A stretch of 64,000 nucleotides of DNA from JACPJP01 sp964650285 (lineage in GTDB: Archaea; Nanobdellota; Nanobdellia; Woesearchaeales; GW2011-AR4). How positions within the stretch are numbered: position 1 is the first letter of the stretch; every line of letters starts with the position of its first letter. The position numbers and the translations under genes are program-made. Shown here piece by piece: positions 41,000 through 48,836 of the stretch. The notes under the pieces are model-generated. The model searched no databases. It saw nothing but the letters and a program-made list of their open reading frames with translations, and was not told the origin of the DNA. The DNA lies in the NCBI GenBank assembly GCA_964650285.1, contig CAZYSP010000001.1, positions 24,628 through 88,627 on the forward strand. Direction: 5' to 3'.

Positions 41000-41029
41000 T
41001 CCCTCGCAAGAGGGATTTTTTATTTTTTT
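41000..41029 (+). terminator. Hairpin plus T-run terminator after ftsZ
   Basis: TCCCTC GCAA GAGGGA (41000-41015), a 6-bp stem with GCAA tetraloop, followed by a T-rich run to 41029. T-runs terminate archaeal transcription; the stem may protect the 3' end. Confidence 0.65.
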
Positions 41030-41047
41030 GAAATAAGAATTAGACAA

Positions 41048-41710
41048 TTATTTCTTTCTTAACCTTTTCTCAACATGCTCTTTAATCTTTTTTCCTGTCT
41101 TTTTTGCTAACTTCTTGCCCTCATCTACAATCCTTGCATTGTAAGCAGACCACCAGCCCATATGTGTTTTTGGTGCTTCTAAGCGGCCCCACCATGTTTC
41201 AGAAAATGTCATGTGCTCTATTCTGTATTTTGGTGGTGGTGCTGGGGCTTCATCTGCATAGCCTATTGTTATAATACCTTGTACGGTTTTTTCTTCTGGC
41301 AGATTTAAAATGCGGAAAATTTCATCTTCATCAAAAGCGCCTACCCAGCAGGCTCCCAACCCTAAGCTATGGGCTGTAAGCAACATGTTTTGTATTGCGG
41401 CAGCACATCCCTGTATTGTGTATAATCTTGCACCTCTTGTTCCATAATAACGTTCAGCTTTTTCAGGCTCAGCAACTACAACAATGTAAACTGGAGCAAT
41501 TTCCATCCATTCCTGTTGTAAGCAGGCATTTGCAATGGCTTTTCTTTTTGTATCACTTTTAACATAAATAAATTTCCAGTTTTGCAAGTTGCCGGCAGAA
41601 GGAGCATATTTGCCTGCTTGCATTATAGTGACAATATTATCCCAAGGAACCTGCTTATCTTTATATTTCCTTATACTTCTTCTTGTTCTAATTGCTTCAA
41701 AAACTTCCAT
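41048..41710 (-). CDS. Nitroreductase-family flavoprotein
   Basis: 220 residues. FMN-binding features: R-R-S-I-R-K-Y near 10, A-P-S-A-G-N-L-Q-N-W near 36-45, and L-G-L-G-A-C-W-V-G-A-F near 115-125 with I-I-T-I-G-Y near 145. The last 50 residues are Trp- and Lys-rich (W-W-G-R-L-E, then K-L-A-K-K-T-G-K-K-I-K). Reduces an unknown acceptor with NAD(P)H. Substrate cannot be inferred from the neighbours. Confidence 0.88.
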   Translation of the reverse strand: MEVFEAIRTRRSIRKYKDKQVPWDNIVTIMQAGKYAPSAGNLQNWKFIYVKSDTKRKAIANACLQQEWMEIAPVYIVVVAEPEKAERYYGTRGARLYTIQGCAAAIQNMLLTAHSLGLGACWVGAFDEDEIFRILNLPEEKTVQGIITIGYADEAPAPPPKYRIEHMTFSETWWGRLEAPKTHMGWWSAYNARIVDEGKKLAKKTGKKIKEHVEKRLRKK

Positions 41711-41955
41711 GTTGCATATCCTTTGATTAATTATTAATAAATTTATTGTTTTGGGCTGTGCCAGAGCAGACTGAAGTCAAAATGCTGCATCTTGATACCA
41801 TTTTGCAGATATTATTTGGTTATAATACACAGCATTTTATTTGTAGTCATTGCTTTATTTTCCCACCCGCCACCCCTAAATTAGGCATAGCCCTTGGGGA
41901 TTATTATTTTATTTGCATAGATATATTTTTATAGTATATAATATTGTAATTTGAT
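41711..41955 (+). other. Spacer with promoter before DNA ligase gene
   Basis: About 245 bases with no convincing gene. A TATA-like TAGTATATAATA near 41932-41943 lies close to the ligase ATG (41956), and a second AT-rich run (GATATATTTTTATAG) lies about 15 bases before it. A short pairing CTGCA/TGCAG is near 41785-41808. Confidence 0.35.
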
Positions 41956-43707
41956 ATGCAATACTCAAAGCTTGTGGATGTGTATGAGAAGCTGGAAGGT
42001 ACAACAAAGAGGCTTGGGCATACTCATATTATTTCAGAGTTTCTAAAGGATATAGATGTTGATGATTTGGGAACAACAATTTTGCTGCTGGAAGGAAGGG
42101 TTTTTCCAAGATGGGATGAAAGAGAGACTGGCATGGCATCAAAAATGATGCTTAAGGCAATAAGCGTGGCATCTGGTGAAAGCAAAGAAAGGATAAATTC
42201 AGAATGGAAAAAAACAGGGGATTTAGGAACAGTTTCCCATAATTTAATTAAAAAAAAGAAGCAGCATACTTTAAAAGCTTATGAGCTTACTGTAAAAAAG
42301 GTTCTTAAAAACTTAAGACAAATTTCTACAATTGAAGGCATGGGTTCTGTTGACAAGAAAATATCCCTGGTAGCAGAGCTATTAACATCGGCAAAACCTA
42401 ATGAGGCAAAATATATTGTAAGGACAATTCTCAATGATATGCGCATAGGTGTTGGAGAGGGGAGCATAAGGGATTCTATTGTGTGGGCTTTTTTTGGCAA
42501 GGAACTTGAGGTAAAGTACAATAAAGAAGAAAACAATATTGAGATTGAAGACAGAAAAAAGTACAATGAGTATGTTGGGGCTGTACAAAAAGCTTATGAT
42601 GTTACAAATGATTTTGCGCCTGTGGCAGAAGCAGCAAAAAAACACGGACTTAAAGGACTTGAGGAATTGGAAATGAGTATAGGGATACCTTTGAAGGTTA
42701 TGCTTGCGTTAAAAGTTGAGGATATTGACGAGGGTTTTGAAAGGTGCGGAAAGCCAGCGGAATTTGAGTTTAAATACGATGGCATGAGGATGCAGATACA
42801 TAAGGACGGTAAGGAAGTAAAGATATTTACAAGAAGACTGGAAAACGTCACTAATCAGTTTCCAGAAGTTGTTGATTATGTAAAAAAATATGTTGATGAA
42901 AAAAAGGTTATTCTTGATTCTGAGGCAGTTGGTTGCAGTAAAAAAAGTGGAAAATATCTGCCATTCCAGAAGATTTCACAAAGAATAAAGAGAAAATATG
43001 ACATTGAAAAAATGTCAGAAGAATTGCCGGTTGAGGTGAATGTTTTTGATATAATAAACTATAAAGGCAAAAGTGTTGTCAATAAGGTTTTTGAGGCAAG
43101 GAAAAAAATAATTAAAAAAATAATTAAAAATGTGCCGAAAAAAATCAAGGTTGCAAAGAGTATTGTAACTGCAAGTAAAAAAGAAGTTGAAAGCTTTTAC
43201 AAAGAGGCAGTTGATTCTGGAAATGAGGGCTTAATGATCAAAAATCTTGACGCACCTTATAAACCAGGTGCAAGGGTTGGATTTATGTGTAAATTAAAAT
43301 CTGAACAAGAGGCATTTGATTTGGTAATAATTAAATCTGAGTGGGGTGAGGGCAAGCGCTCAAAATGGTTAAGCAGTTACACTCTTGCATGCAGAAATAA
43401 AGACCAGTTTCTTGAAGTTGGCAAGGCAAGCACCGGGCTTAAGGAAAAAAGAGAAGAAGGTTTAAGCTTTGCAGAAATGACAGATTTACTCAAACCCTTA
43501 ATAAAGAGAGAGGAGGGAAAAGAAGTTACAGTAAAGCCAAAGGTTGTAATAGAAGTAGGTTATGAAGAAATTCAGAAAAGCCCCACTTATAGTAGCGGTT
43601 ATGCTTTGCGCTTTCCCAGAGTTTTAGTCCTGCGCCGAGATAAATCTCCAAATGATGCAACAACATTAGATATGATTAAAGAGGCTTATAGAAAGCAAAA
43701 GAAGTGA
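41956..43707 (+). CDS. lig: ATP-dependent DNA ligase
   Basis: 583 residues, the archaeal/eukaryotic ligase I layout: N-terminal DNA-binding domain (1-220), adenylation domain with catalytic Lys in F-E-F-K-Y-D-G-M-R near 272-280, motif III-like I-L-D-S-E-A-V near 317, motif IV E-G-L-M-I-K near 424 and motif V C-K-L-K near 441, then the OB fold. Joins Okazaki fragments and repair nicks. Full length, no disruption. Confidence 0.96.
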   Translation: MQYSKLVDVYEKLEGTTKRLGHTHIISEFLKDIDVDDLGTTILLLEGRVFPRWDERETGMASKMMLKAISVASGESKERINSEWKKTGDLGTVSHNLIKKKKQHTLKAYELTVKKVLKNLRQISTIEGMGSVDKKISLVAELLTSAKPNEAKYIVRTILNDMRIGVGEGSIRDSIVWAFFGKELEVKYNKEENNIEIEDRKKYNEYVGAVQKAYDVTNDFAPVAEAAKKHGLKGLEELEMSIGIPLKVMLALKVEDIDEGFERCGKPAEFEFKYDGMRMQIHKDGKEVKIFTRRLENVTNQFPEVVDYVKKYVDEKKVILDSEAVGCSKKSGKYLPFQKISQRIKRKYDIEKMSEELPVEVNVFDIINYKGKSVVNKVFEARKKIIKKIIKNVPKKIKVAKSIVTASKKEVESFYKEAVDSGNEGLMIKNLDAPYKPGARVGFMCKLKSEQEAFDLVIIKSEWGEGKRSKWLSSYTLACRNKDQFLEVGKASTGLKEKREEGLSFAEMTDLLKPLIKREEGKEVTVKPKVVIEVGYEEIQKSPTYSSGYALRFPRVLVLRRDKSPNDATTLDMIKEAYRKQKK

Positions 43708-43769
43708 GACATACCACTGGACATTTGCGCGTCAGATTTATAAATAACTACTTCTATTAAAATTGGGAA

Positions 43770-43895
43770 ATGGTAAATAGATTAACTGAAGTACAAAAAG
43801 GACTAATTAAAAGTAAATTCCTAGAATACATTGATACCAATAAGACCGCAAAAGATATACTGGTGTTTTCATATTCTTCAAAGGCTTTTATATAA
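43770..43895 (+). CDS. Short ORF, 41 residues, unknown
   Basis: ATG 43770 to TAA 43895, preceded by TTTATAAATA (about 43737-43746) at TATA spacing. Reads M-V-N-R-L-T-E-V-Q-K-G-L-I-K-S-K-F-L-E-Y-I with a second short helix, then a hydrophobic end. Looks like the first helices of a larger protein, so it may be a truncated gene. Its stop lies in a second TATA-like TTTTATATAA (43886-43895). Confidence 0.35.
   Translation: MVNRLTEVQKGLIKSKFLEYIDTNKTAKDILVFSYSSKAFI
43886..43895 (+). promoter_or_regulatory. TATA-like element before the hairpin array
   Basis: TTTTATATAA would start a transcript near 43918, ahead of the hairpin repeats at 43985-44122 and about 240 bases before the next ORF, so it could drive a non-coding RNA. 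Confidence 0.3.
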
Positions 43896-43984
43896 CCCTC
43901 TTTAGAAACTCTTCTTTCGTCTCTTCTTTTCAAAGCAATTTCTCTCGTTTAAATCTTTTTATTTCTTTGCTATGATACAAGACA

Positions 43985-44122
43985 TCAAAACCAGCGAAAA
44001 CCCACAGATGAACTGACTCGGTTTTCTGGGTATTTGAAACTTTCAGTTTCAAAACCAGCGAAAAGCAACAGACTAATTTGTAACACTTTTCTGGGCTTTG
44101 AAATTTTTAGAATTTCAAAACC
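43985..44122 (+). repeat. Two-unit tandem hairpin repeat with compensatory changes
   Basis: Units at 43985-44048 and 44049-44114 plus a partial third start (44115-44122), each beginning TCAAAACC; the full units continue with AGCGAAAA. Each full unit has two hairpins. First: GAAAACC/GGTTTTC in unit 1, GAAAAG/CTTTTC in unit 2, a C-G to G-C swap. Second: TTTGAAACT/AGTTTCAAA in unit 1 (44033-44041 with 44045-44053), TTTGAAATT/AATTTCAAA in unit 2 (44097-44105 with 44111-44119), a C-G to T-A swap. Paired changes argue that the fold, not just the sequence, is kept. Confidence 0.65.
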
Positions 44123-44131
44123 TTTATATAT
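44123..44131 (+). promoter_or_regulatory. TATA box of the double-nucleotidyltransferase gene
   Basis: TTTATATAT directly after the hairpin repeats, about 30 bases before the ATG at 44158. The repeat end therefore abuts the promoter core. Confidence 0.5.
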
Positions 44132-44157
44132 CATCAAAGAACTACGAAGTTTGCATA

Positions 44158-46032
44158 ATGGCCAAAAAAACAAAGAAATATGAGAAGAAAAATTCTGTTG
44201 AGGGGGTAAAAGAAGGCTCTTCTGCTCTGCAGGAAAAGGCACTTGACAAGCTGCCCAAGGATGCGCAGGAAAAACTAAAAGCGATAAAGACAAAACTGGA
44301 TAAATTCCAGAAAAAGGTCCTGGATAAATTTGATAAATATATTGTTGGAATAGCTTTATTGCCTCCCAAAAAGCCACAGGACCAAAAGCAGTTACCAGAA
44401 CAAAAGCCAGTGGATAAGGACCAGATAAGTGTTCTTGTATTAGTAGATGATTCTGACAGCAAAAAGATGTCAAAGTACGAGTTAAAGGACAAATTAACTG
44501 CTATAATGGGTAATATTGCACAGGAAATTGACAAAAATCTAACTCCGCAGGTTGTAGTTTTATCTGAGCTCTGGCAGAATTGTTATGACGGCAAATATGA
44601 GTTTTTGCAGTTAATTGCTTTATCTGCTCCAATTTTTGACAGGGGGATGCTGGCTGCAATTAAAATAGCTGAAGTCCATAAGACTATGGTTCTCAAGAAG
44701 TTTGAGAAATACATTGTAAGCTATGTTCTTGCCGGCAGTTTAGTTCAAGGCAGAGCAACACCTACTTCAGATATTGACGTCTGGATAGTTATTGATGATA
44801 CAGATGTCAAAAAGATGACTAGGGCAGAATTAAAGGACAAGTTAAGGGCTATTATAATTGGGATGGGCATTGAGGCTGGTGAGCTGACTGGAATAAAAAA
44901 TAAGTTAAATATTCAAGTTTACATTTTAACGGATTTCTGGGACAGCTTAAGGGAAGCAAATCCGATAATCTTTACTTTGCTCAGGGATGGTGTGCCTTTC
45001 TATGACAGAGGTATTTTTATGGTGTGGAAGCAGCTGCTTAAGATGGGGAAGATAAAGCCAAGTGCGGAAGCTATTGACATGTTCATGGGCTCTGGGGAGC
45101 AAATGTTAAAGAGGGTTGAGCTAAAGCTCAAGGACATTGGGATGGAAGATATTTATTATGCAATTTTAACACCTTCTCAAGCGGCATTGATGCTGCATGG
45201 TGTTCCACCGCCTGCTCCGAAAGAAACTGCTGCTTTGATGAGAGAAATTTTTGTGCAGAAAGAAAAATTGCTGGAAGATAAGTTTGTAAAGACCCTGGAG
45301 AAAGTAATAGATGTAAGAAAATCAATTGAGCACGGCGAAAAGAAAGAAATTACCGGAAAAGAGATTGATGAATTATTAAGTGAGAGCGATAAATACCTCA
45401 AAAGAATAAAAAGACTGTTTACGCAGATAGAAAAGATAAAGGAAGAAGAGGATATGGTAAAGGTTTATGAGACAATAGTTACTATAATCAGGGATGTGTT
45501 AATGACAGAAGGAATAGAGAAAGTTGAGGATAAAGAGGTTGTTAAGCTGTTTGAGGATGAGCTGATAAGCCAGGGAAAAATACCTGCAAAGTTTTTGAGG
45601 ATTTTAAATGAGATAATAAAGGCAAAGAAAGATTATGATGACAAAAAGCTGACAAAGGTTGAAGTTGAGAAAGTAAAAAAAGGCTCTAATGAGCTCATAA
45701 AATTCTTAGTCGAGTATCTGCAGAGGAAGAGGGGGAAGGAACTGGAGAGGACAAAGATAAGGGTCAAGCATGGCAACAGGTACGGGGAAGTTATTTTGCT
45801 GGGAAAAGAGGCTTTTATAATACATGACATAGACCATGAGGAAAAGGAAATAAGCAAGGCAAAGATAAAAGAAGATGGAAGCTTGGGAACCACACAGAAA
45901 AGCTCTTTGCAGGAGCTTGAAAAGGCATTGTCAAAAGTGGAAATACCTTCAAAAGTTTTCATTAAGGAGCCTATATTTGAGAACCTGAAGGATTTTTTCG
46001 GAAAGGATGTTGAGATTCTGGTTAATTATTGA
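44158..46032 (+). CDS. Large protein with two nucleotidyltransferase-like domains and Rx4H helical region
   Basis: 624 residues from ATG 44158 (the frame opens earlier, upstream of the promoter). A Lys/Glu-rich start is followed by a degenerate nucleotidyltransferase copy (about 55-180: D-K-Y-I-V-G, S-V-L-V-L-V-D-D-S-D-S-K-K-M, E-L-K-D-K-L) lacking the G-S loop. The second copy (about 180-300) is intact: G193-S194, then D205-I-D207 in the GSx10DxD pattern of pol-beta type enzymes, and again D-T-D-V-K-K-M and E-L-K-D-K-L. Residues 300-560 are helical; R387-K-S-I-E-H392 matches the Rx4H pattern of HEPN ribonucleases. A C-terminal basic/beta part follows. I do not know a named family. Just upstream of the uS13 operon. 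Confidence 0.75.
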   Translation: MAKKTKKYEKKNSVEGVKEGSSALQEKALDKLPKDAQEKLKAIKTKLDKFQKKVLDKFDKYIVGIALLPPKKPQDQKQLPEQKPVDKDQISVLVLVDDSDSKKMSKYELKDKLTAIMGNIAQEIDKNLTPQVVVLSELWQNCYDGKYEFLQLIALSAPIFDRGMLAAIKIAEVHKTMVLKKFEKYIVSYVLAGSLVQGRATPTSDIDVWIVIDDTDVKKMTRAELKDKLRAIIIGMGIEAGELTGIKNKLNIQVYILTDFWDSLREANPIIFTLLRDGVPFYDRGIFMVWKQLLKMGKIKPSAEAIDMFMGSGEQMLKRVELKLKDIGMEDIYYAILTPSQAALMLHGVPPPAPKETAALMREIFVQKEKLLEDKFVKTLEKVIDVRKSIEHGEKKEITGKEIDELLSESDKYLKRIKRLFTQIEKIKEEEDMVKVYETIVTIIRDVLMTEGIEKVEDKEVVKLFEDELISQGKIPAKFLRILNEIIKAKKDYDDKKLTKVEVEKVKKGSNELIKFLVEYLQRKRGKELERTKIRVKHGNRYGEVILLGKEAFIIHDIDHEEKEISKAKIKEDGSLGTTQKSSLQELEKALSKVEIPSKVFIKEPIFENLKDFFGKDVEILVNY

Positions 46033-46040
46033 TAGTAACA

Positions 46041-46050
46041 TTTATAAATA
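46041..46050 (+). promoter_or_regulatory. TATA box of the uS13 operon
   Basis: TTTATAAATA; 25 bases on, the predicted transcript start (about 46071) coincides with the first base of the leader stem. Confidence 0.55.
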
Positions 46051-46070
46051 AAACTTAGTTTCTTATTCTT

Positions 46071-46124
46071 AGCCCGAGTTCAATAAGAGCGCTTCTAGGG
46101 TTATAGCGTGCTATATTCTCGGCT
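46071..46124 (+). promoter_or_regulatory. Stem-loop leader of the uS13 operon
   Basis: AGCCCGAG (46071-46078) pairs with CTCGGCT (46118-46124) with one bulged C; inside, AGCGC (46088-46092) pairs with GTGCT (46108-46112) with one G-T pair. The fold would occupy the very 5' end of the mRNA, 12 bases before the ATG at 46137. Ribosomal-protein feedback is a possible role; inference only. Confidence 0.4.
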
Positions 46125-46136
46125 ATTATTTGTAGA

Positions 46137-46646
46137 ATGGAAGAACAAAAACCTCAAGAGACTAAAGAGCAGAAAGATAATTTCAGGTATTTTGTAAGAA
46201 TTGCAAATACCGACCTTGATGGAAACAAAGGTATAGGCAATGCGCTGAAAAAAATCAAGGGAGTAAGTTTCATGTTCTCTAATATGATTTGCAATATTGC
46301 TGGCGTGGATAAAACGGCTAAAACCGGTTACTTGAATGATGAACAAGTCAAAAAGCTGGATGATATTTTGAATAATCCATTAAAGTATAATAGTCCTGGC
46401 TGGATGCTCAACAGGAGAAAGAATTATGAGGATGGGAAAGATTACCACATTATTACAGGAAATTTATCGTTTGCAGAAGAGACTGACATTAAGAGGATGA
46501 AGAAAATCAGGTCTTATAGGGGAGTAAGGCATGGCCTGGGGTTGCCGGTTAGAGGCCAGAGAACAAAATCAAATTTCAGAAAAAACAAGGGAAAAGCTTC
46601 ATTAGGAGTTGTGAAAAAAGAAGAAGCTAAAGCAGGAAGAGTTTGA
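46137..46646 (+). CDS. rps13: Small ribosomal subunit protein uS13
   Basis: 169 residues, archaeal length with an acidic/Gln-rich N-terminal extension (M-E-E-Q-K-P-Q-E-T-K-E). Core: Y-F-V-R-I-A-N-T-D-L-D-G near 19, R-S-Y-R-G-V-R-H-G-L-G-L-P-V-R-G-Q-R-T-K near 126-145, the rRNA-binding tail signature. Sits in the head of the 30S subunit. First gene of the conserved archaeal uS13-uS4-uS11-rpoD run. Confidence 0.97.
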   Translation: MEEQKPQETKEQKDNFRYFVRIANTDLDGNKGIGNALKKIKGVSFMFSNMICNIAGVDKTAKTGYLNDEQVKKLDDILNNPLKYNSPGWMLNRRKNYEDGKDYHIITGNLSFAEETDIKRMKKIRSYRGVRHGLGLPVRGQRTKSNFRKNKGKASLGVVKKEEAKAGRV

Positions 46647-46716
46647 ACAATTTAAAAATTCCATTAATAATAACTCAATGAAAGTTAAGGAGAAATAATC
46701 AAAAAAATAAATCAAA

Positions 46717-47463
46717 ATGGGATCACCAAAAAGACAAAGAAAGAAATTTTCAACGCCATCACATCCATGGCAAAAGGAAAGGATTTTGGCAGAGCAGGAA
46801 CTATTGAAAGAATATGGACTAAACAGGAAGTATGAAATATGGAAAATGAACACAATCCTGAAGAATTTTACCATGCAGGCAAAAAATCTGGTTACTGTTA
46901 AAAATCCACAGGTAGAGAAGGAAAGAAACCAGCTTTTGACAAAACTTTATTCTTTGGGTTTGCTGGGCAGGGATGCAAAGATAGATGATGTATTGTCTTT
47001 AACACTGAAAGATGTTATGGAAAGGAGATTGCAGACTTTGGTTTACAGGAAAAACATGGCAGGCAGCCTTAAACAAGCCCGTCAGTTTATTGTCCACGAG
47101 CATATTGCCCTAGGAGATAAGACGGTAACAGCTCCATCATACATTGTTCCTTTGGAAGAGGAAAATAGCATAAGCTTTGCTAAAAATTCTGTTCTTTCCA
47201 ATGCAGGCCATCCTGAAAGGGTTGCAACAAAGGTGAAAAAAACAGATAAAAAACCAAAAGAAAAGAAAGCAAGTGATAAAAAAGAAGAAGATGTGAAAGA
47301 AACAGCAAAGGAAAAGGCAGAAAAGAAAAATCCAAAAAAAGAGGCAAAGGCAAAAGACAAAACAAAGGAAAAGCCCAAGGAAAAAATTCCAAGTACGCAT
47401 GAGCTGAAAAAACAGAAAGAGGATAAGAAAAAACAAGAAAAGAAACTGGAGGAAGAGAAATAA
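46717..47463 (+). CDS. rps4: Small ribosomal subunit protein uS4 with long charged tail
   Basis: 248 residues. The first 170 match archaeal uS4: K-R-Q-R-K-K-F-S-T-P-S-H-P-W near 4, E-Y-G-L-N-R-K-Y-E-I-W-K near 31, L-L-G-R-D-A-K near 83, R-L-Q-T-L-V-Y near 105 and the S4 motif with A-R-Q-F-I-V-H-E-H-I near 118-127. Residues about 172-248 are an extension made almost only of Lys, Glu, Asp and Ala, unlike the short tail of most archaeal uS4. Primary 16S rRNA binder. uS11 follows one base after its stop codon. Confidence 0.95.
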   Translation: MGSPKRQRKKFSTPSHPWQKERILAEQELLKEYGLNRKYEIWKMNTILKNFTMQAKNLVTVKNPQVEKERNQLLTKLYSLGLLGRDAKIDDVLSLTLKDVMERRLQTLVYRKNMAGSLKQARQFIVHEHIALGDKTVTAPSYIVPLEEENSISFAKNSVLSNAGHPERVATKVKKTDKKPKEKKASDKKEEDVKETAKEKAEKKNPKKEAKAKDKTKEKPKEKIPSTHELKKQKEDKKKQEKKLEEEK

Positions 47464-47464
47464 A

Positions 47465-47854
47465 ATGGCAGAAAGATGGGGAATTGCACATATTTATGCA
47501 TCGTATAACAACACCATAATCCATATAACAGATATTACCGGAACAGAGACGATAAGCAAGGCATCCGGAGGAATGGTTGTTAAGAGCGACAGGATGGAAA
47601 GCAGCCCAACAGCTGCAATGATGGCTGCCAAGAGGGCTGCGGAAGGGGCTATAGAAAAGGGGGTAAATGCAATTCATGTCAAAATAAGAGCACCTGGAGG
47701 TCATAATGACCCTGTAGGTCCTGGACCAGGAGCCCAGGCTGCTGTAAGAGCATTATCAAGAATGGGTTTAAGGATAGGTTTAATAGAGGATGTCACTCCT
47801 CTGCCACATGACGGTTGCAGAAAGAAGGGTGGTAGAAGGGGTAGACGAGTTTAA
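47465..47854 (+). CDS. rps11: Small ribosomal subunit protein uS11
   Basis: 129 residues. Full archaeal uS11: W-G-I-A-H-I-Y-A-S-Y-N-N-T-I-I-H near the start, D-I-T-G-T-E-T near 24, S-S-P-T-A-A-M-M-A-A near 45 and the C-terminal E-D-V-T-P-L-P-H-D-G-C-R-K-K-G-G-R-R-G-R-R-V. Binds 16S rRNA in the platform. GC content is visibly higher than in neighbours, usual for such a conserved gene. Confidence 0.98.
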   Translation: MAERWGIAHIYASYNNTIIHITDITGTETISKASGGMVVKSDRMESSPTAAMMAAKRAAEGAIEKGVNAIHVKIRAPGGHNDPVGPGPGAQAAVRALSRMGLRIGLIEDVTPLPHDGCRKKGGRRGRRV

Positions 47855-47870
47855 ATGGGGTGTAAAAAAA

Positions 47871-48665
47871 ATGGAAATAAGAGTTTTATCAAATAACAAG
47901 GACGAGGGAAAGCTTTCATTTATTATTAAGGATGTAACACCTGCTTTTGCGAATGCGTTAAGGAGGATTATGACAGAAGAAGTTCCTACCATGGCTATTG
48001 AAGATTTAGAATTCAGAAAGAACAATTCAATTTTGTATGACGAGATTATTGCGCATAGGCTTGGTTTGATTCCTTTAAAAACAGACTTAAAATCATACAA
48101 TTTGCCTGAGAAATGCAAATGCAAAGGTGAGGGATGCGCAAGATGCCAGCTTAAACTTACGCTCAAAGCGTCAAAAGGATCAGGAATAATTCATGCTTCT
48201 GAACTTAAAAGCAAAGATCCTGCAGTAAAACCTGTTTATCCAAAAGTGCCCATTGTAAAATTGCTAAAAGGCCAGTCTTTAGAATTAGAAGCTACTGCTG
48301 TTTTAGGAAAAGGAAAAGTTCATTCAAAATGGAGTCCTTGTTTAGCGTATTACAAGCATAAGCCGATTATAGAAATAGGAAATGTAAAGAACCCAGAAGA
48401 GGTTGTGGAAAAAACTCATGGAAATATTTTTGAGATAAAAAATGGAAAACTGGAAGTTATCAAAGATAATTTGTTTAAGTATGATATTGCAGGTGTAGTG
48501 GAAGATGTATCAAATGGAGAGGTCAGGGTTAAGTATGATAATGACATTATTTTTTACATGGAATCATGGGGGCAACTGAGCTGCAAAGAGATTTTAAATC
48601 AGGCATTGAAAATTTTTGATGAAACTTTTGATGAATTTGATGAAGAAGTAAAAAAGCTCAAATAA
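47871..48665 (+). CDS. rpoD: DNA-directed RNA polymerase subunit D
   Basis: 264 residues from ATG 47871, preceded by GGGGTG; the open frame reaches into uS11 but those residues are not family-like. Alpha-type motif F-A-N-A-L-R-R-I-M-T-E-E-V-P near 26-39, P-L-K-T near 68, and a cysteine group C82, C84, C89, C92 (C-K-C-K-G-E-G-C-A-R-C) that may bind an iron-sulphur cluster as in some archaeal D subunits. Forms the assembly platform with subunit L (not in window) plus N. Confidence 0.96.
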   Translation: MEIRVLSNNKDEGKLSFIIKDVTPAFANALRRIMTEEVPTMAIEDLEFRKNNSILYDEIIAHRLGLIPLKTDLKSYNLPEKCKCKGEGCARCQLKLTLKASKGSGIIHASELKSKDPAVKPVYPKVPIVKLLKGQSLELEATAVLGKGKVHSKWSPCLAYYKHKPIIEIGNVKNPEEVVEKTHGNIFEIKNGKLEVIKDNLFKYDIAGVVEDVSNGEVRVKYDNDIIFYMESWGQLSCKEILNQALKIFDETFDEFDEEVKKLK

Positions 48666-48675
48666 TCACCTCGCG

Positions 48676-48683
48676 CTATAAAA
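48676..48683 (+). promoter_or_regulatory. TATA box of tRNA-Leu
   Basis: CTATAAAA about 15-21 bases before the tRNA 5' end at 48697. Confidence 0.45.
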
Positions 48684-48696
48684 TTATAAGTCGAGT

Positions 48697-48782
48697 GCGG
48701 GGGTGGCAGAGTCTGGTCAAATGTGCAAGGTTGAGGGCCTTGTCCTTTAGTGGGTGCGCGTGTTCAAATCACGTCCCCCGCA
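48697..48782 (+). tRNA. tRNA-Leu (GAG)
   Basis: Acceptor GCGGGGG (48697-48703) pairs with CCCCCGC (48775-48781), discriminator A at 48782, no CCA encoded. Anticodon stem CAAGG/CCTTG with loop TTGAGGG gives anticodon GAG. A long variable arm of 15 bases marks it as type II; T stem GCGTG/CACGT with loop TTCAAAT. No intron. It lies between rpoD and the eL18 gene, a position kept in several archaea. Confidence 0.95.
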
Positions 48783-48836
48783 TTAAAAAAACAATCATAA
48801 CGACGTAGGGCCTCGTAAAGCGACACACCCCAAGCA
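48783..48836 (+). other. Spacer between tRNA-Leu and R1 element
   Basis: Contains CGACGTAGGGCCTCG and AGCGACACACCCCAAG, more GC-rich than other spacers, with no clear gene. It leads straight into R1 copy C. Confidence 0.35.

Noticed and set aside
41746..41934. Plus-strand ORF of 62 codons before DNA ligase
   Set aside because: No ribosome binding site, odd composition (many aromatic and Cys residues), overlaps the ligase promoter region.
43985..44122. CRISPR array
   Set aside because: Only two and a fraction units, period 64-66 with no unique spacers; units are themselves hairpins and no cas gene is near.
44098..44157. Longer N-terminus for the double-nucleotidyltransferase protein
   Set aside because: The extra 20 codons lie in the second hairpin repeat and the TATA box, upstream of the likely transcript start.
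47082..47704. Overlapping minus-strand ORFs opposite uS4 and uS11
   Set aside because: Phe/Ser-rich mirror of the Lys/Glu-coding tail of uS4; no motif or promoter.
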